The notes under the pieces: generated by a model | Database searches by the model: none | The model's input: the letters and a program-made list of their open reading frames with translations, nothing else | Told to the model about the DNA's origin: nothing | In this document: positions 47,478 through 56,280 of the stretch, piece after piece | Numbering within the stretch: the stretch's first letter is position 1 | How the letters are laid out: every line of letters starts with the position of its first letter | Position numbers and translations under genes: made by a program | Assembly (NCBI RefSeq): GCF_009617575.1 | Contig: NZ_WIXJ01000006.1 | Location: 62,001 to 126,000, forward strand | DNA from: Rhodocyclus gracilis | GTDB lineage: Bacteria; Pseudomonadota; Gammaproteobacteria; Burkholderiales; Rhodocyclaceae | DNA length: 64,000 bases | Direction: 5' to 3'

Positions 47478-48356
47478 ATGAAGATCACCCTGCGCCAACT
47501 CGAAGTGTTCGTCGCCATCGCCCGCCAAGGGCAGGTCACGCGCGCAGCACAACAGGTCGCCTTGAGTCAGGCCGCGGCCAGCATGGCACTCGCCGATCTC
47601 GAACAGCAGTTAAGTGCCCCGCTCTTTCACCGCAGCGGCCGCCGCCTCGCACTCACCGACAACGGGCGCGAAATCCTGCCATTGGCGCAAGAGATGCTCG
47701 ACCGCGCGGGCGATATCGAAAGCATCGCCGCCACGCGCGGGCGCAGTTTCGATATTCGCCTGGGCGCCAGCGTGACCATCGGCAACCATCTGCTGCCGGC
47801 GCTGATCGCCGAACTCGGCCAGCGCGAGCCGCTTGGCACGGTGCACATCTCGCGCCACAACACCGATCAGGTGCTGGCCCGCCTGCTCGCCTTCGACATT
47901 GATCTTGGCTTCATCGAAGGCGCGGCGAACGATCCCCGCCTGCACTACTTCCCCTGGCGGAACGATACGTTGCGCGTCTTCGCCGCCGCCGACCACCCGC
48001 TCACGCGCCGCCCGGCGACAGCCGACGACCTGCGCGATGCCCGCTGGATCACCCGCGAACCGGGATCGGGCACGCGCGAACACATCGACCGCGCCCTGGC
48101 CGCCGCCGGCATCACACCGCACATCGCACTCGAACTCGAACAACCCGAGGCCGTGCGGCAATGCGTCCGTCTCGGCATGGGCATCGGCTGCCTGTCGACG
48201 CTCGAACTGCGCGACGCCTTTCAGGCGGGGTGGCTGGCGCCGGTAGAAACGCCCTTTCTCGACCTCGAACGCCCCTTGCGCATCGCCATCCATGCGCAGA
48301 AGCACCGCACCCGCGGCATTCAGGCAGTGCTCGCGCTATGCGGCGTCGACACCTGA
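47478..48356 (+). CDS. LysR-type regulator (YeiE/CysB-like)
   Basis: 292 residues. N-terminal winged helix (about 3-62: ITLRQLEVFVAIARQGQVTRAAQQVALSQAAASMALADLE, landmarks only) and a periplasmic-binding-like effector domain (about 90-290). Divergent from yeiH across 90 bases, so it probably controls that exporter in response to a sulfur compound or sulfite; inference from the arrangement and from YeiE. ATG at 47478 is chosen over upstream TTG. Its 3' end overlaps the convergent sirtuin gene by 21 bases. Confidence 0.9.
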   Translation: MKITLRQLEVFVAIARQGQVTRAAQQVALSQAAASMALADLEQQLSAPLFHRSGRRLALTDNGREILPLAQEMLDRAGDIESIAATRGRSFDIRLGASVTIGNHLLPALIAELGQREPLGTVHISRHNTDQVLARLLAFDIDLGFIEGAANDPRLHYFPWRNDTLRVFAAADHPLTRRPATADDLRDARWITREPGSGTREHIDRALAAAGITPHIALELEQPEAVRQCVRLGMGIGCLSTLELRDAFQAGWLAPVETPFLDLERPLRIAIHAQKHRTRGIQAVLALCGVDT

Positions 48357-49124
48357 GCGGCTGAGGATTTCGCGCATCGCCTCCGCCGCGCCCAGCGCCA
48401 GCGGGTAATCGACACGCCCCGTCAGCCGCGTCGGGTGCGGATTGATTTCCACGGTCGGAATGCCCGTCGCACGCGCCAGCAAGACCGGCTGTGCGATGTA
48501 GGGAAATATGCTCGACGTCCCGATGCTGAACACCAGATCGAAACCGCGTTCCTCGGCCGCCGACAACTGGCGCAACGCCTTCTCCGGCAAGGCTTCGCTG
48601 AAGAGAACGACATCCGGCCGCAAGACGCCGCCGCAGACCGGACAGCGCGGTGGCAACGGCCGCCCTTCCAGATCCCCCGCCGGCTCACGATGCGTACAGT
48701 CCGTACACGAGAGGTGTTGCAGATTGCCGTGAATCTCGATCAGGGCGCGACTACCGGCGAGCCGATGCAAGCCGTCGATGTTCTGCGTCAGTACCGTCGT
48801 TCCCGGCCGCTGCGCCTCGATGGCAGCGATGGCGCGGTGCGCCGCGTTGGGCCTGGCCCCACGGCAGACCTGCGCGATGTGCGCGAGGTACTTCCACGTG
48901 ATGTCGGGGCGCACGGCGAACACCTCGGCGGACAACGCCTCCTCGATGCTCAGCCCCTCGTCGGTCGTCACCTCGTCGTTGTAGAGGCCGCCGAAACCGC
49001 GATAGGTCGGCAAGCCGGAATCCGCCGAAATGCCCGCACCGGTAATAAACAGAATGTTCCGCGCGCGCGCCAGTTCGGCAGCCACGGCATCGAGCATGGC
49101 GCTCGTTTCTTCGCTCAACGACAT
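48336..49124 (-). CDS. Sir2-family NAD-dependent protein deacylase
   Basis: 262 residues. NAD site GAGISADSGLPTYRG, TQNIDGLH with the catalytic-region Asn/Asp, the catalytic His in IEIHGN, the zinc ribbon CTDC...CPVCGG and SIGTSSIFPY. All four zinc cysteines are present. The residue pattern after GAGIS (GFGGLYND) differs from CobB-type desuccinylases, so deacetylase activity is the safest call. It stands alone. Confidence 0.93.
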   Translation of the reverse strand: MSLSEETSAMLDAVAAELARARNILFITGAGISADSGLPTYRGFGGLYNDEVTTDEGLSIEEALSAEVFAVRPDITWKYLAHIAQVCRGARPNAAHRAIAAIEAQRPGTTVLTQNIDGLHRLAGSRALIEIHGNLQHLSCTDCTHREPAGDLEGRPLPPRCPVCGGVLRPDVVLFSEALPEKALRQLSAAEERGFDLVFSIGTSSIFPYIAQPVLLARATGIPTVEINPHPTRLTGRVDYPLALGAAEAMREILSRSGVDAA

Positions 49125-49480
49125 CAGTGTCCCTCAGGACGAAAAGGCGCAGATTATCGCGCCACTCCGCACCGACACCGCAGCTTTTGCACGACCAACG
49201 CCCAACATAGCCGCAGGAGAGAGACAAAAATTCCGCAGAAACGTCCGCCCGATCACCTCACTCGAAAGCCGCCGAGCGCAGCTGCCAACAATTGATAAGT
49301 TTTATTTAATCAAATAAACATTAACATTAACTTTAAATAAACACCGCCCTCACCTAGACTGCCGCTTACGCTGTAGCGCAACATCAGACAGAGGCATAAA
49401 GACAAGCAACACCAGCCATACCCAGCGCTGTCGAATCCTCCGACTCCTCCCCAACGCCTTCATCCTGAGCAACCATACCG
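49125..49480. promoter_or_regulatory. Control region upstream of cbbY-cbbM
   Basis: 356 bases without a gene. From 49283 to 49350 the DNA is very AT-rich (ATTGATAAGTTTTATTTAAT, then TCAAATAAACATTAACATTA), with several T-N11-A/TNA-type half sites as used by CbbR/LysR proteins. This is the likely promoter and operator area of the RuBisCO genes; I cannot pick exact hexamers. The inner CGCT...AGCG repeat at about 49369-49378 may be a short hairpin. Confidence 0.5.
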
Positions 49481-50299
49481 ATGCCCACGACTCCCACCGC
49501 ACCCGCCGACGCCGCTCCGACGCCGGTTGACTTACGCGCGGTGATCTTCGACGTCGATGGCACGCTCGCCGATACCGAACTGAACGGCCACCTGCCCGCC
49601 TTCAACCAGGCGTTTGCCGAGGCCGGACTCGGCTGGCACTGGTCGGCGCCCGAGTACCTGCGGCTGCTCGCCATCGCCGGGGGCAAAGAACGGATGATCC
49701 ATTACGCCCGCACGCAACACCCGGACGTCGCTGCCCGCGCCGATTTCGCCGAGCTCATCACCCATCTGCATCAGGAAAAAACGCGCCACTACGCTGCACG
49801 GGCCGCCGCCGGCGCGACACCGCTGCGGCCGGGCATCCGGCGCCTGCTCGACGAGATCGCCGACGCCGGACTGACGGCAGCCATTGCGACGACCACCACG
49901 CTCGCCAACGTTCACGCCCTGCTGCGCGCCCAACTGGGCGCCGGGGGCGAAAAGCGCTTCGCGGTCATCGGTGCCGGCGACAGCGTGGCACGCAAGAAGC
50001 CGGCTCCCGACATCTACCAATGGGTACTTGCCGAACTCGGCCTGTCGAGCGAGGCCTGCCTCGCCATCGAGGATTCCGCGATTGGCGTTGCCGCCGCACG
50101 GGCGGCGGGTCTGCCGGTTGTCGTGACAGCACACGCCGGATCGATCGGCGAAGACTTCAGCGGCGCCCGCACCGTGCTCGATGGCCTCGGCGATCCGGCT
50201 CCGTCTGAGGGCGCGCGGGCGCTCGCCGGAACTCCGCCAGCCGACCACGCCGTAACACTCGCCGACCTGCGCCGCTGGCATGCCGAAAGCGTACGATGA
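49481..50299 (+). CDS. cbbY: CbbY-type HAD phosphatase
   Basis: 272 residues of the HAD superfamily. Catalytic FDVDGTLADTE (nucleophile Asp near residue 24), GATPLRPGIRRLLDEI, the Thr/Ser region IATTTTLANVHAL, KKPAPDIY with the Lys, and IEDSAIGVAAARAAGLPVV. The order and its position just before cbbM match CbbY, which dephosphorylates xylulose-1,5-bisphosphate, an inhibitory by-product of RuBisCO. The gap to cbbM is 78 bases, so they are probably cotranscribed. An unusual 40-residue C-terminal Ala/Pro/Glu extension is present. Confidence 0.9.
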   Translation: MPTTPTAPADAAPTPVDLRAVIFDVDGTLADTELNGHLPAFNQAFAEAGLGWHWSAPEYLRLLAIAGGKERMIHYARTQHPDVAARADFAELITHLHQEKTRHYAARAAAGATPLRPGIRRLLDEIADAGLTAAIATTTTLANVHALLRAQLGAGGEKRFAVIGAGDSVARKKPAPDIYQWVLAELGLSSEACLAIEDSAIGVAAARAAGLPVVVTAHAGSIGEDFSGARTVLDGLGDPAPSEGARALAGTPPADHAVTLADLRRWHAESVR

Positions 50300-50377
50300 A
50301 GTCCTCTGCGAAAGACTGAGCCGATACGCCCACCCACCTCATCACTTCCGATTCAATTTCACCCTGGAGAACGCACC

Positions 50378-51766
50378 GTGGACCAATCCAACCGCTACGC
50401 CAACCTGTCACTCAAAGAAGAAGACCTGATCCGCGATGGCGGCCACGTTCTCTGTGCCTATCACTTCAAACCGAAGGCCGGTTACGAGCCCGTCGCGACG
50501 GCCGCTCACTTCGCCGCCGAATCCTCGACCGGCACCAATGTCGAGGTCAGCACCACCGACGATTTCACGCGCGGCGTCGACGCGCTGGTCTATGAAGTGA
50601 CGGCGCGGCCCGATGGCGACTTCCTGATGAAGATCGCCTACCCGGTGGCGCTGTTCGACCGGAATATCACCGACGGTCGCGCGATGATCGCCTCGTTCCT
50701 GACGCTGACCATCGGCAACAACCAGGGCATGGGCGACGTCGAATACGCCAAGATGCACGACTTCTACGTGCCGCCGGCCTACCTGCAACTCTTCGACGGC
50801 CCGGCAGTGAATATCCGCGACATGTGGCGCGTCCTTGGCCGGCCGCTCAACAACGGCGGCATGATCGTCGGCACCATCATCAAGCCCAAGCTCGGTCTGC
50901 GGCCGCAGCCTTTCGCCGACGCCTGCCATGAATTCTGGCTCGGCGGTGATTTCATCAAGAACGATGAACCGCAAGGCAACCAGATTTTCGCGCCGCTCAA
51001 GGAAACCATCCGCCTCGTCGCCGACGCCATGCGCCGCGCCCAGGACAGCACCGGCGAAGCCAAGCTCTTCTCCGCCAACATCACGGCCGACGACCCCTTC
51101 GAGATGATCGCGCGCGGTGAGTACATCCTCGAAACCTTCGCCGAAAACGCCAATCACGTCGCCTTCCTGGTCGATGGCTATGTCGCCGGCGCCACGGCAG
51201 TGACGACCTGCCGCCGTCGCTTCCCGAGCCAGTTCCTGCACTACCACCGCGCCGGCCACGGTGCCGTCACCAGCCCGCAAAGCAAGCGCGGCTACACCGC
51301 CTTCGTGCATTGCAAGATGGCACGTCTGCAAGGCGCCTCCGGCATCCATACCGGTACCATGGGCTACGGCAAGATGGAAGGCGAAGCGGCTGACCGCGCC
51401 ATTGCTTACCAGCTTGAGCAAGACGTCGCCGAAGGCCCGTACTTCCGCCAGGAATGGCATGGCTTCAAATCGACGACGCCGATCATTTCCGGCGGCATGA
51501 ACGCCCTGCGCCTGCCCGGCTTCTTCGACAACCTCGGCCACGCCAACGTGATCCAGACCTCCGGTGGCGGTGCGTTCGGCCACAAGGACGGCGGTGCCGC
51601 CGGCGCGCGCTCGCTGCGTCAGGCCCACGAGGCCTGGCAAAAGGGCATCAACCTCGTCGATTACGCCAAGGATCACAAGGAACTCGCCGGCGCCTTCGAA
51701 TCGTTCTGGTTCGACGCCGACAAGATCTATCCGGGCTGGCGCGAAAAACTGGGCGTCTCTGCCTGA
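50378..51766 (+). CDS. cbbM: Ribulose-1,5-bisphosphate carboxylase/oxygenase, form II
   Basis: Fixes CO2 onto RuBP. 462 residues, form II (homodimer family, no small subunit). Starts at GTG (read [18 protein letters not shown]) after GGAGA. The carbamylated Lys and metal ligands lie in [12 protein letters not shown] (K194, D196, E197); catalytic Lys in [11 protein letters not shown] (about 169); loop 6 and the HRAGHGA and [10 protein letters not shown] segments are intact; [13 protein letters not shown] and TSGGGAFGH complete the phosphate site. Form II enzymes favour low-oxygen, high-CO2 conditions. Confidence 0.98.
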   Translation: MDQSNRYANLSLKEEDLIRDGGHVLCAYHFKPKAGYEPVATAAHFAAESSTGTNVEVSTTDDFTRGVDALVYEVTARPDGDFLMKIAYPVALFDRNITDGRAMIASFLTLTIGNNQGMGDVEYAKMHDFYVPPAYLQLFDGPAVNIRDMWRVLGRPLNNGGMIVGTIIKPKLGLRPQPFADACHEFWLGGDFIKNDEPQGNQIFAPLKETIRLVADAMRRAQDSTGEAKLFSANITADDPFEMIARGEYILETFAENANHVAFLVDGYVAGATAVTTCRRRFPSQFLHYHRAGHGAVTSPQSKRGYTAFVHCKMARLQGASGIHTGTMGYGKMEGEAADRAIAYQLEQDVAEGPYFRQEWHGFKSTTPIISGGMNALRLPGFFDNLGHANVIQTSGGGAFGHKDGGAAGARSLRQAHEAWQKGINLVDYAKDHKELAGAFESFWFDADKIYPGWREKLGVSA

Positions 51767-51840
51767 TCGTTCCCCGGCGCGCCGGCGACTGCCGTTCCTG
51801 CGGATAGCCGCCGGCGATTGAGTCCTAGATCCCGCTCCCG

Positions 51841-51870
51841 CCCGCGCGGCCCGCGTCACGCGGGCGCGGG
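51841..51870. repeat. Strong GC hairpin between cbbM and cbbR
   Basis: CCCGCG and CCCGCG on the left arm pair with CGCGGGCGCGGG on the right across TCA, with a three-base bulge. It lies between two convergent genes. There is no T-run, so it is at best a weak terminator. Confidence 0.5.
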
Positions 51871-51911
51871 CTTCGGCGAAAAAGCACCGCGGCCGACTGG
51901 AACGATAGCGC

Positions 51912-52832
51912 CTACAAAGCCGCCAGATAAGCCGGCGCGCGTTCGCGGGTGAATTCCCAGAACGCCGCAATAGCCGGGGTCAGGCGTTTCTGCCGCAGAC
52001 GAATCAGGTGCCACTGCCGCATCACGGGTGTTCCTTCAACCGCCAGAATCGCCAGCTTGCCCGCCGAGAATTCGAGCCCCAGCGTATGACGCGAAAGAAA
52101 ACCGATGCCCAGGCCAGCGACAACGGCTTGCTTGATGGCATCGTTGCTGCCCATCTCCATGCCAATCGGCGGACGACTCCCGTGCGCCGCGAAAAACTCC
52201 TCCAGCGCCGAACGCGTGCCGGAACCCGTCTCGCGCACGATCAAGGTTTCGCCGGCCAGATCGTCGAAACGCAGCGTGCGGCCGGCCAGCGGGTGCCCGG
52301 CCGCCGCGATGAAGACGAGCGGGTGTGGCGCCAGTACGGCCGATTCAACATCGAGGCCTGCCGGCGGGCGCCCCATGACGGCGACGTCGACGGCGTTATC
52401 CGCCAGCAGACGACGAACGTTTTCGCGGTTGTCGATCAACAGGCGCAGGCGCAATTCCGGGTGCAGGGCGCGAAACTGCGAAAGCAGGGCCGGCGCGAAA
52501 TACTCGGCGGTGCTCGCCGCCGCCACGGCAATCCGCCCGCCACGCAGACCGCGCAAGGCAGACAGCGCCTCATCGGCGTCGCGCAGCGACTGCTGGATAT
52601 GGCGTGCGTGTTCGAGCAGCGTCTCGCCGGCCTCGGTGAGGAAAAGCCGCTTGCCGATGCGCTCGAAGAGATCGGCGCCGGCGGCCTCCTCCAACTGGCG
52701 GATTTGCAGGGAGATCGCCGCCTGCGTCAGATACAGCTGCTCGGCGGCACGCGCGAACGACAGATTGGCGGCGGCGACGGCGAATATCTGCAACTGCCGC
52801 AACGTGGCGTTGCGAATGCTTGCATTCCTCAT
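51912..52832 (-). CDS. cbbR: LysR-type regulator of the Calvin cycle
   Basis: 306 residues. Winged-helix domain at the start (NATLRQLQIFAVAAANLSF, then LTQAAISLQIRQLEEAAG) and a two-lobed effector domain that in CbbR proteins reads metabolites such as RuBP, PEP or NADPH. Gene position within the cbb cluster, divergent from fbp, supports the assignment over other LysR proteins. Start at ATG 52832; the upstream 16 codons are not conserved. Confidence 0.9.
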   Translation of the reverse strand: MRNASIRNATLRQLQIFAVAAANLSFARAAEQLYLTQAAISLQIRQLEEAAGADLFERIGKRLFLTEAGETLLEHARHIQQSLRDADEALSALRGLRGGRIAVAAASTAEYFAPALLSQFRALHPELRLRLLIDNRENVRRLLADNAVDVAVMGRPPAGLDVESAVLAPHPLVFIAAAGHPLAGRTLRFDDLAGETLIVRETGSGTRSALEEFFAAHGSRPPIGMEMGSNDAIKQAVVAGLGIGFLSRHTLGLEFSAGKLAILAVEGTPVMRQWHLIRLRQKRLTPAIAAFWEFTRERAPAYLAAL

Positions 52833-52897
52833 ATTTACAGCTTCCAGACAAAGACCCGGCGCCTGTCGTGGGCGCCGCAAAAGCGTTTACACTGCAC

Positions 52898-52915
52898 TAC
52901 AGGGAACCTCCTGTA
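52898..52915. promoter_or_regulatory. Candidate CbbR operator in the cbbR-fbp gap
   Basis: TACAGG-N6-CCTGTA, a perfect 6-bp inverted repeat 66 bases from cbbR and 73 bases from fbp. Its symmetry and length fit a LysR-type recognition site. A TTTACA is seen just upstream (52887-52892). Confidence 0.6.
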
Positions 52916-52987
52916 ACCATCGCAGTATCCACCGATTTCACAACTTTTTAGCGCCTGCGGGCGCGACTCTTGCGGGGAGCCTGTCGC

Positions 52988-54067
52988 ATGCTATTCGGAC
53001 GTACCAACGTCAATAAATTCCTGGTCGAGGAACAGCGCCGCAACCCGGCGCTGGCCGGCGACTTTTCGATGCTGGTCAGCGACATTGTCCGCTCCTGCAA
53101 GACCATCGCCCAAAGCGTCTCGCGTGGCGCGCTGGCCGGCGTGCTAGGCGACGCCGGCAGCGACAACGTGCAGGGCGAAGCACAGAAGAAGCTCGACGTA
53201 CTGGCCAACGAGAGTTTCCTGCACCACTGTGAGTGGGGCGGCCATCTGTCGGCGCTGGCGTCGGAAGAGATGGAAGAGATTTACCCGATCCCCGCCGGCA
53301 ACCCGCGCGGCGCCTACCTGCTCGTTTTCGACCCGCTCGACGGCTCCTCGAACATCGACGTGAACCTCTCGGTCGGCAGCATTTTCTCGATCCTGCGCTG
53401 TCCCGGAAACATCGAAACACCGACGGTCGACGATTTTCTGCAACCGGGCACGCAGCAGGTGGCGGCGGGCTATGCCATTTACGGCCCGGCAACCATGCTC
53501 GTGCTCACCGTCGGCAACGGCGTACATGGCTTCACGCTCGACCGCGAGATCGGCGAATTCCTGCTGACGCACCCCGATCTCAAGGTACCGGCAGAAACCG
53601 GTGAATTTGCCATCAACACCTCGAACGAGCGCTTCTGGGAGCCGCCGGTACGCCGCTACGTGGACGAATGTCTGGCCGGCAAGACCGGCGAGCGCGGCAA
53701 GGATTTCAATATGCGCTGGATCGCCTCGATGGTCGCCGAAGTGCATCGCATCCTCATGCGCGGCGGCGTCTTCATGTACCCGCGCGACACCAAGGACCCA
53801 TCGAAGCCCGGCCGCCTGCGCCTGATGTACGAAGCCAACCCGATGGCGATGATCATCGAACAGGCCGGCGGGCTTGCCTCCACGGGCCGCCAGCAGATTC
53901 TCACGATTGCCCCCGATTCGCTGCACCAGCGCGTGCCGGTCATTCTCGGCTCGCGCGCCGAGGTCGAGCGCCTCGTGCGCTACCACGACGAATACGACCG
54001 GGGAGAAGACAAGCCCTACAGCTCGCCCCTCTTCGGTACCCGCTCGCTGTTTGCGAGCGACAACTGA
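52988..54067 (+). CDS. fbp: Fructose-1,6-bisphosphatase class I
   Basis: 359 residues. [17 protein letters not shown] is the metal and substrate site of class I FBPases; [25 protein letters not shown] and [18 protein letters not shown] follow. Starts at ATG 52988 behind GGGGAG. Part of the cbbF-cbbP operon divergent from cbbR; the same chromosome also has a reversible PPi-PFK at 38-39 kb. Confidence 0.96.
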   Translation: MLFGRTNVNKFLVEEQRRNPALAGDFSMLVSDIVRSCKTIAQSVSRGALAGVLGDAGSDNVQGEAQKKLDVLANESFLHHCEWGGHLSALASEEMEEIYPIPAGNPRGAYLLVFDPLDGSSNIDVNLSVGSIFSILRCPGNIETPTVDDFLQPGTQQVAAGYAIYGPATMLVLTVGNGVHGFTLDREIGEFLLTHPDLKVPAETGEFAINTSNERFWEPPVRRYVDECLAGKTGERGKDFNMRWIASMVAEVHRILMRGGVFMYPRDTKDPSKPGRLRLMYEANPMAMIIEQAGGLASTGRQQILTIAPDSLHQRVPVILGSRAEVERLVRYHDEYDRGEDKPYSSPLFGTRSLFASDN

Positions 54068-54099
54068 CCCTCTGAACCCCCGCCCAGGAGAACACTCGC

Positions 54100-54972
54100 A
54101 TGTCGATCAGGCACCCGGTCATTGCCATTACCGGCTCTTCCGGCGCCGGCACCACGTCGGTGACGCGCACCTTCGAGAACATCTTTCGCCGAGAAAAAAT
54201 CAACGCCGCCATCGTCGAAGGCGACTCGTTTCACCGCTACAACCGGCAGGAAATGAAAGTCCGGATGGCGGAAGAGGCCGCGTCGGGCAATCAGCATTTC
54301 AGCCACTTCGGTCTTGAGAACAATCTGCTCTCCGAACTCGAAGAGCTCTTCCGCCATTACGGCGAAACGGGCACCGGGCGCAGTCGCCACTACGTTCACG
54401 ACGATGCCGAAGCTATCCGTTTCGGCTCGTCGCCAGGCACGTTTACCGACTGGGAAGAGTTGCCGCCAAGCGATCTGCTGTTCTACGAAGGCCTCCACGG
54501 CGCAGTGAAGACCGAATCCGTCGACATCGCCCGACACGTCGACCTGCGCATCGGCGTCGTGCCGATCATCAACCTCGAATGGATCCAGAAGCTGCACCGC
54601 GACAAGGCGCTGCGCGGCTATTCGACCGAGGCGGTGGTCGACACCATCCTGCGGCGCATGCCCGACTACGTGAACATCATCACGCCGCAATTCTCGGAAA
54701 CGCACGTGAACTTCCAGCGCGTGCCGACGGTGGACACCTCCAACCCCTTCGTCTCGCGCGACATCCCGAGTCCCGACGAAAGCTTTCTGGTGATCCGCTT
54801 CGCCAACCCGAAGGGCATCGACTTCCCCTATCTGCTGAACATGCTGAAAGACTCCTTCATGTCGCGCCCGAACACCATCGTCTGTCCGGGCGGCAAGATG
54901 AGTCTCGCCATGCAGATGATTTTCACGCCGATGCTGCTACAACTGCTCGACCGCAAGCGCCGCGCCTTCTGA
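54100..54972 (+). CDS. prk: Phosphoribulokinase
   Basis: ATP-dependent phosphorylation of ribulose-5-phosphate to RuBP, unique to the Calvin cycle. 290 residues, bacterial class I. P-loop GSSGAGTTSVTRTF, VEGDSFHRYNR with the catalytic Asp, FYEGLHGA (Walker B), and GYSTEAVVDTILRRMPDYVNII. Lies 32 bases after fbp, with ribosome site AGGAGAA. Allosteric NADH activation is usual for this class. A terminator follows. Confidence 0.97.
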   Translation: MSIRHPVIAITGSSGAGTTSVTRTFENIFRREKINAAIVEGDSFHRYNRQEMKVRMAEEAASGNQHFSHFGLENNLLSELEELFRHYGETGTGRSRHYVHDDAEAIRFGSSPGTFTDWEELPPSDLLFYEGLHGAVKTESVDIARHVDLRIGVVPIINLEWIQKLHRDKALRGYSTEAVVDTILRRMPDYVNIITPQFSETHVNFQRVPTVDTSNPFVSRDIPSPDESFLVIRFANPKGIDFPYLLNMLKDSFMSRPNTIVCPGGKMSLAMQMIFTPMLLQLLDRKRRAF

Positions 54973-54979
54973 CGCCTGA

Positions 54980-55020
54980 GGGGCGCCGCCCGCCGACGTT
55001 TGCGGTGCGGCGCCCCCTTT
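54980..55020. terminator. Terminator between prk and the exbD gene
   Basis: 10-bp perfect stem (54980-54989 with 55007-55016) and a short T-tract. It lies between convergent genes. Confidence 0.65.
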
Positions 55021-55034
55021 GACGCGAGAGCCGC

Positions 55035-55490
55035 TTACGGCGCCGCGCCTGCCTCCGGGCGGGTGACGAAGCCGATCCGCGACAGGCCGGCGCGACGGGC
55101 GGCGCTCAGGGTTTCGGCAACGATTTCGTAGCGGCTGGCGCGATCGGCGAAAAGATGCATTTCGACCCGTTCGTCACGCGCCACAGCGGCATGGAAGGTC
55201 GCTTCCAGCGCCCCGCGCACCACCGCCTGCGAGCCGACGAAGATGCGCCCGTCGGCGCCAATCGACACATTCAGGATCGTTGGTGGCGCCGTCAGGGGCG
55301 CACTTGCCGCGCGCGGCAGATCGACCGGCACCGCGTGCATCATCAAGGGCGCGGTGATGATGAAGAGAATCAGCAAGACCAGCATGACGTCGACCAGAGG
55401 CGTCATGTTGATCTCGACCATCGGCATGGCGGCGGTCTGCTGTGCCCGTGCCGCCTGAAATTTTCGCGTACCGGGCAGACGCGCCGCCAT
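55035..55490 (-). CDS. exbD: ExbD-type protein of the B12-controlled cassette
   Basis: 151 residues. Essential Asp in INMTPLVDVMLVLLILFII (about 28-47), then a periplasmic domain (FADRASRYEIVAETLSAARRAGLSRIGFVT). Directly adjoins exbB (0-1 base gap). It differs clearly from the exbD at 42.4 kb, so the genome has two energising systems. Confidence 0.93.
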   Translation of the reverse strand: MAARLPGTRKFQAARAQQTAAMPMVEINMTPLVDVMLVLLILFIITAPLMMHAVPVDLPRAASAPLTAPPTILNVSIGADGRIFVGSQAVVRGALEATFHAAVARDERVEMHLFADRASRYEIVAETLSAARRAGLSRIGFVTRPEAGAAP

Positions 55491-56279
55491 TTACGCCCCC
55501 TCCGCCATGCGTGGCAGCGCACGGGCGGACGCTGCAGATGCCGTCGCCTCGTGCGCGAAGAACGCCAGCAGGTCGTCCGCGAAGGCATCGAGTTCGGCAA
55601 GGAAAACGCGGTTGGCGCGACCGAAGGCATTGAAGGCGAATACCGCTGGCAACGCCACCAGCAGACCGGCCGCCGTCATGATGAGGGCTTCGCCGACCGG
55701 GCCGGCAACCTGCTCCAGCGCCGTCTGACCGGAAATGCCGATGGCGACGAGCGCATGGTAAATCCCCCAGACGGTGCCGAAGAGTCCGACGAAAGGCGCC
55801 GTCGCGCCAATCGTCGCCAGCAGCGTCAAGCCCTGCTCCAGCCCAAGCTGTGTGACGGCAAGCTGCTGCCGCAAAGCACGCTCCAGCTGCTCGGACGGCG
55901 CGAAGCGTGCCTGCAAGGGAGCCGTTACCGCCGCGTCATCGCCTGCCCGTACCGGCTGCCGACACGCTGCCTCAAGCAGGCGAACGAACGGACTACGCCG
56001 ACCATGCCGACCCGTCGTCCCCCTTGGATTATTCCCTCCCGCGGCACGCAAACGCTCAAGGCCCTCGGCGAGCGACGCCGCCGACCAGAAAGCGCCGCTG
56101 GCGCGGGCGGCACGACGAAGCTGGCGCCCCTGCCACAGCTTGATGAAAATGAAATACCAGCTGGCCACCGACATCAGCGTCAGCAGGAAAACCACACCAT
56201 GCGAGGCCAGATCACCGGCTGCCCACAAATGCGCGAAGCCAAAGGCGTTGGACGCGGCCTCTCCACTCATTCCATGCAT
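55491..56279 (-). CDS. exbB: ExbB-type protein of the B12-controlled cassette
   Basis: 262 residues, about 60 more than the lpxK-linked copy. Three membrane helices (about 28-48, 145-170, 190-212). Core motif TLLATIGATAPFVGLFGTVWGIYHAL and the EALIMTAAGLLVALPAVFAFN helix. The extra length is a cytoplasmic loop near 70-115 (Arg/Gly-rich, GGNNPRGTTGRHGRRSP). Follows tonB by one base. Confidence 0.92.
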   Translation of the reverse strand: MHGMSGEAASNAFGFAHLWAAGDLASHGVVFLLTLMSVASWYFIFIKLWQGRQLRRAARASGAFWSAASLAEGLERLRAAGGNNPRGTTGRHGRRSPFVRLLEAACRQPVRAGDDAAVTAPLQARFAPSEQLERALRQQLAVTQLGLEQGLTLLATIGATAPFVGLFGTVWGIYHALVAIGISGQTALEQVAGPVGEALIMTAAGLLVALPAVFAFNAFGRANRVFLAELDAFADDLLAFFAHEATASAASARALPRMAEGA

Positions 56280-56280
56280 C

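Noticed and set aside
50408-51970. 520-codon minus-strand frame over cbbM
   Set aside because: Antisense shadow of RuBisCO.
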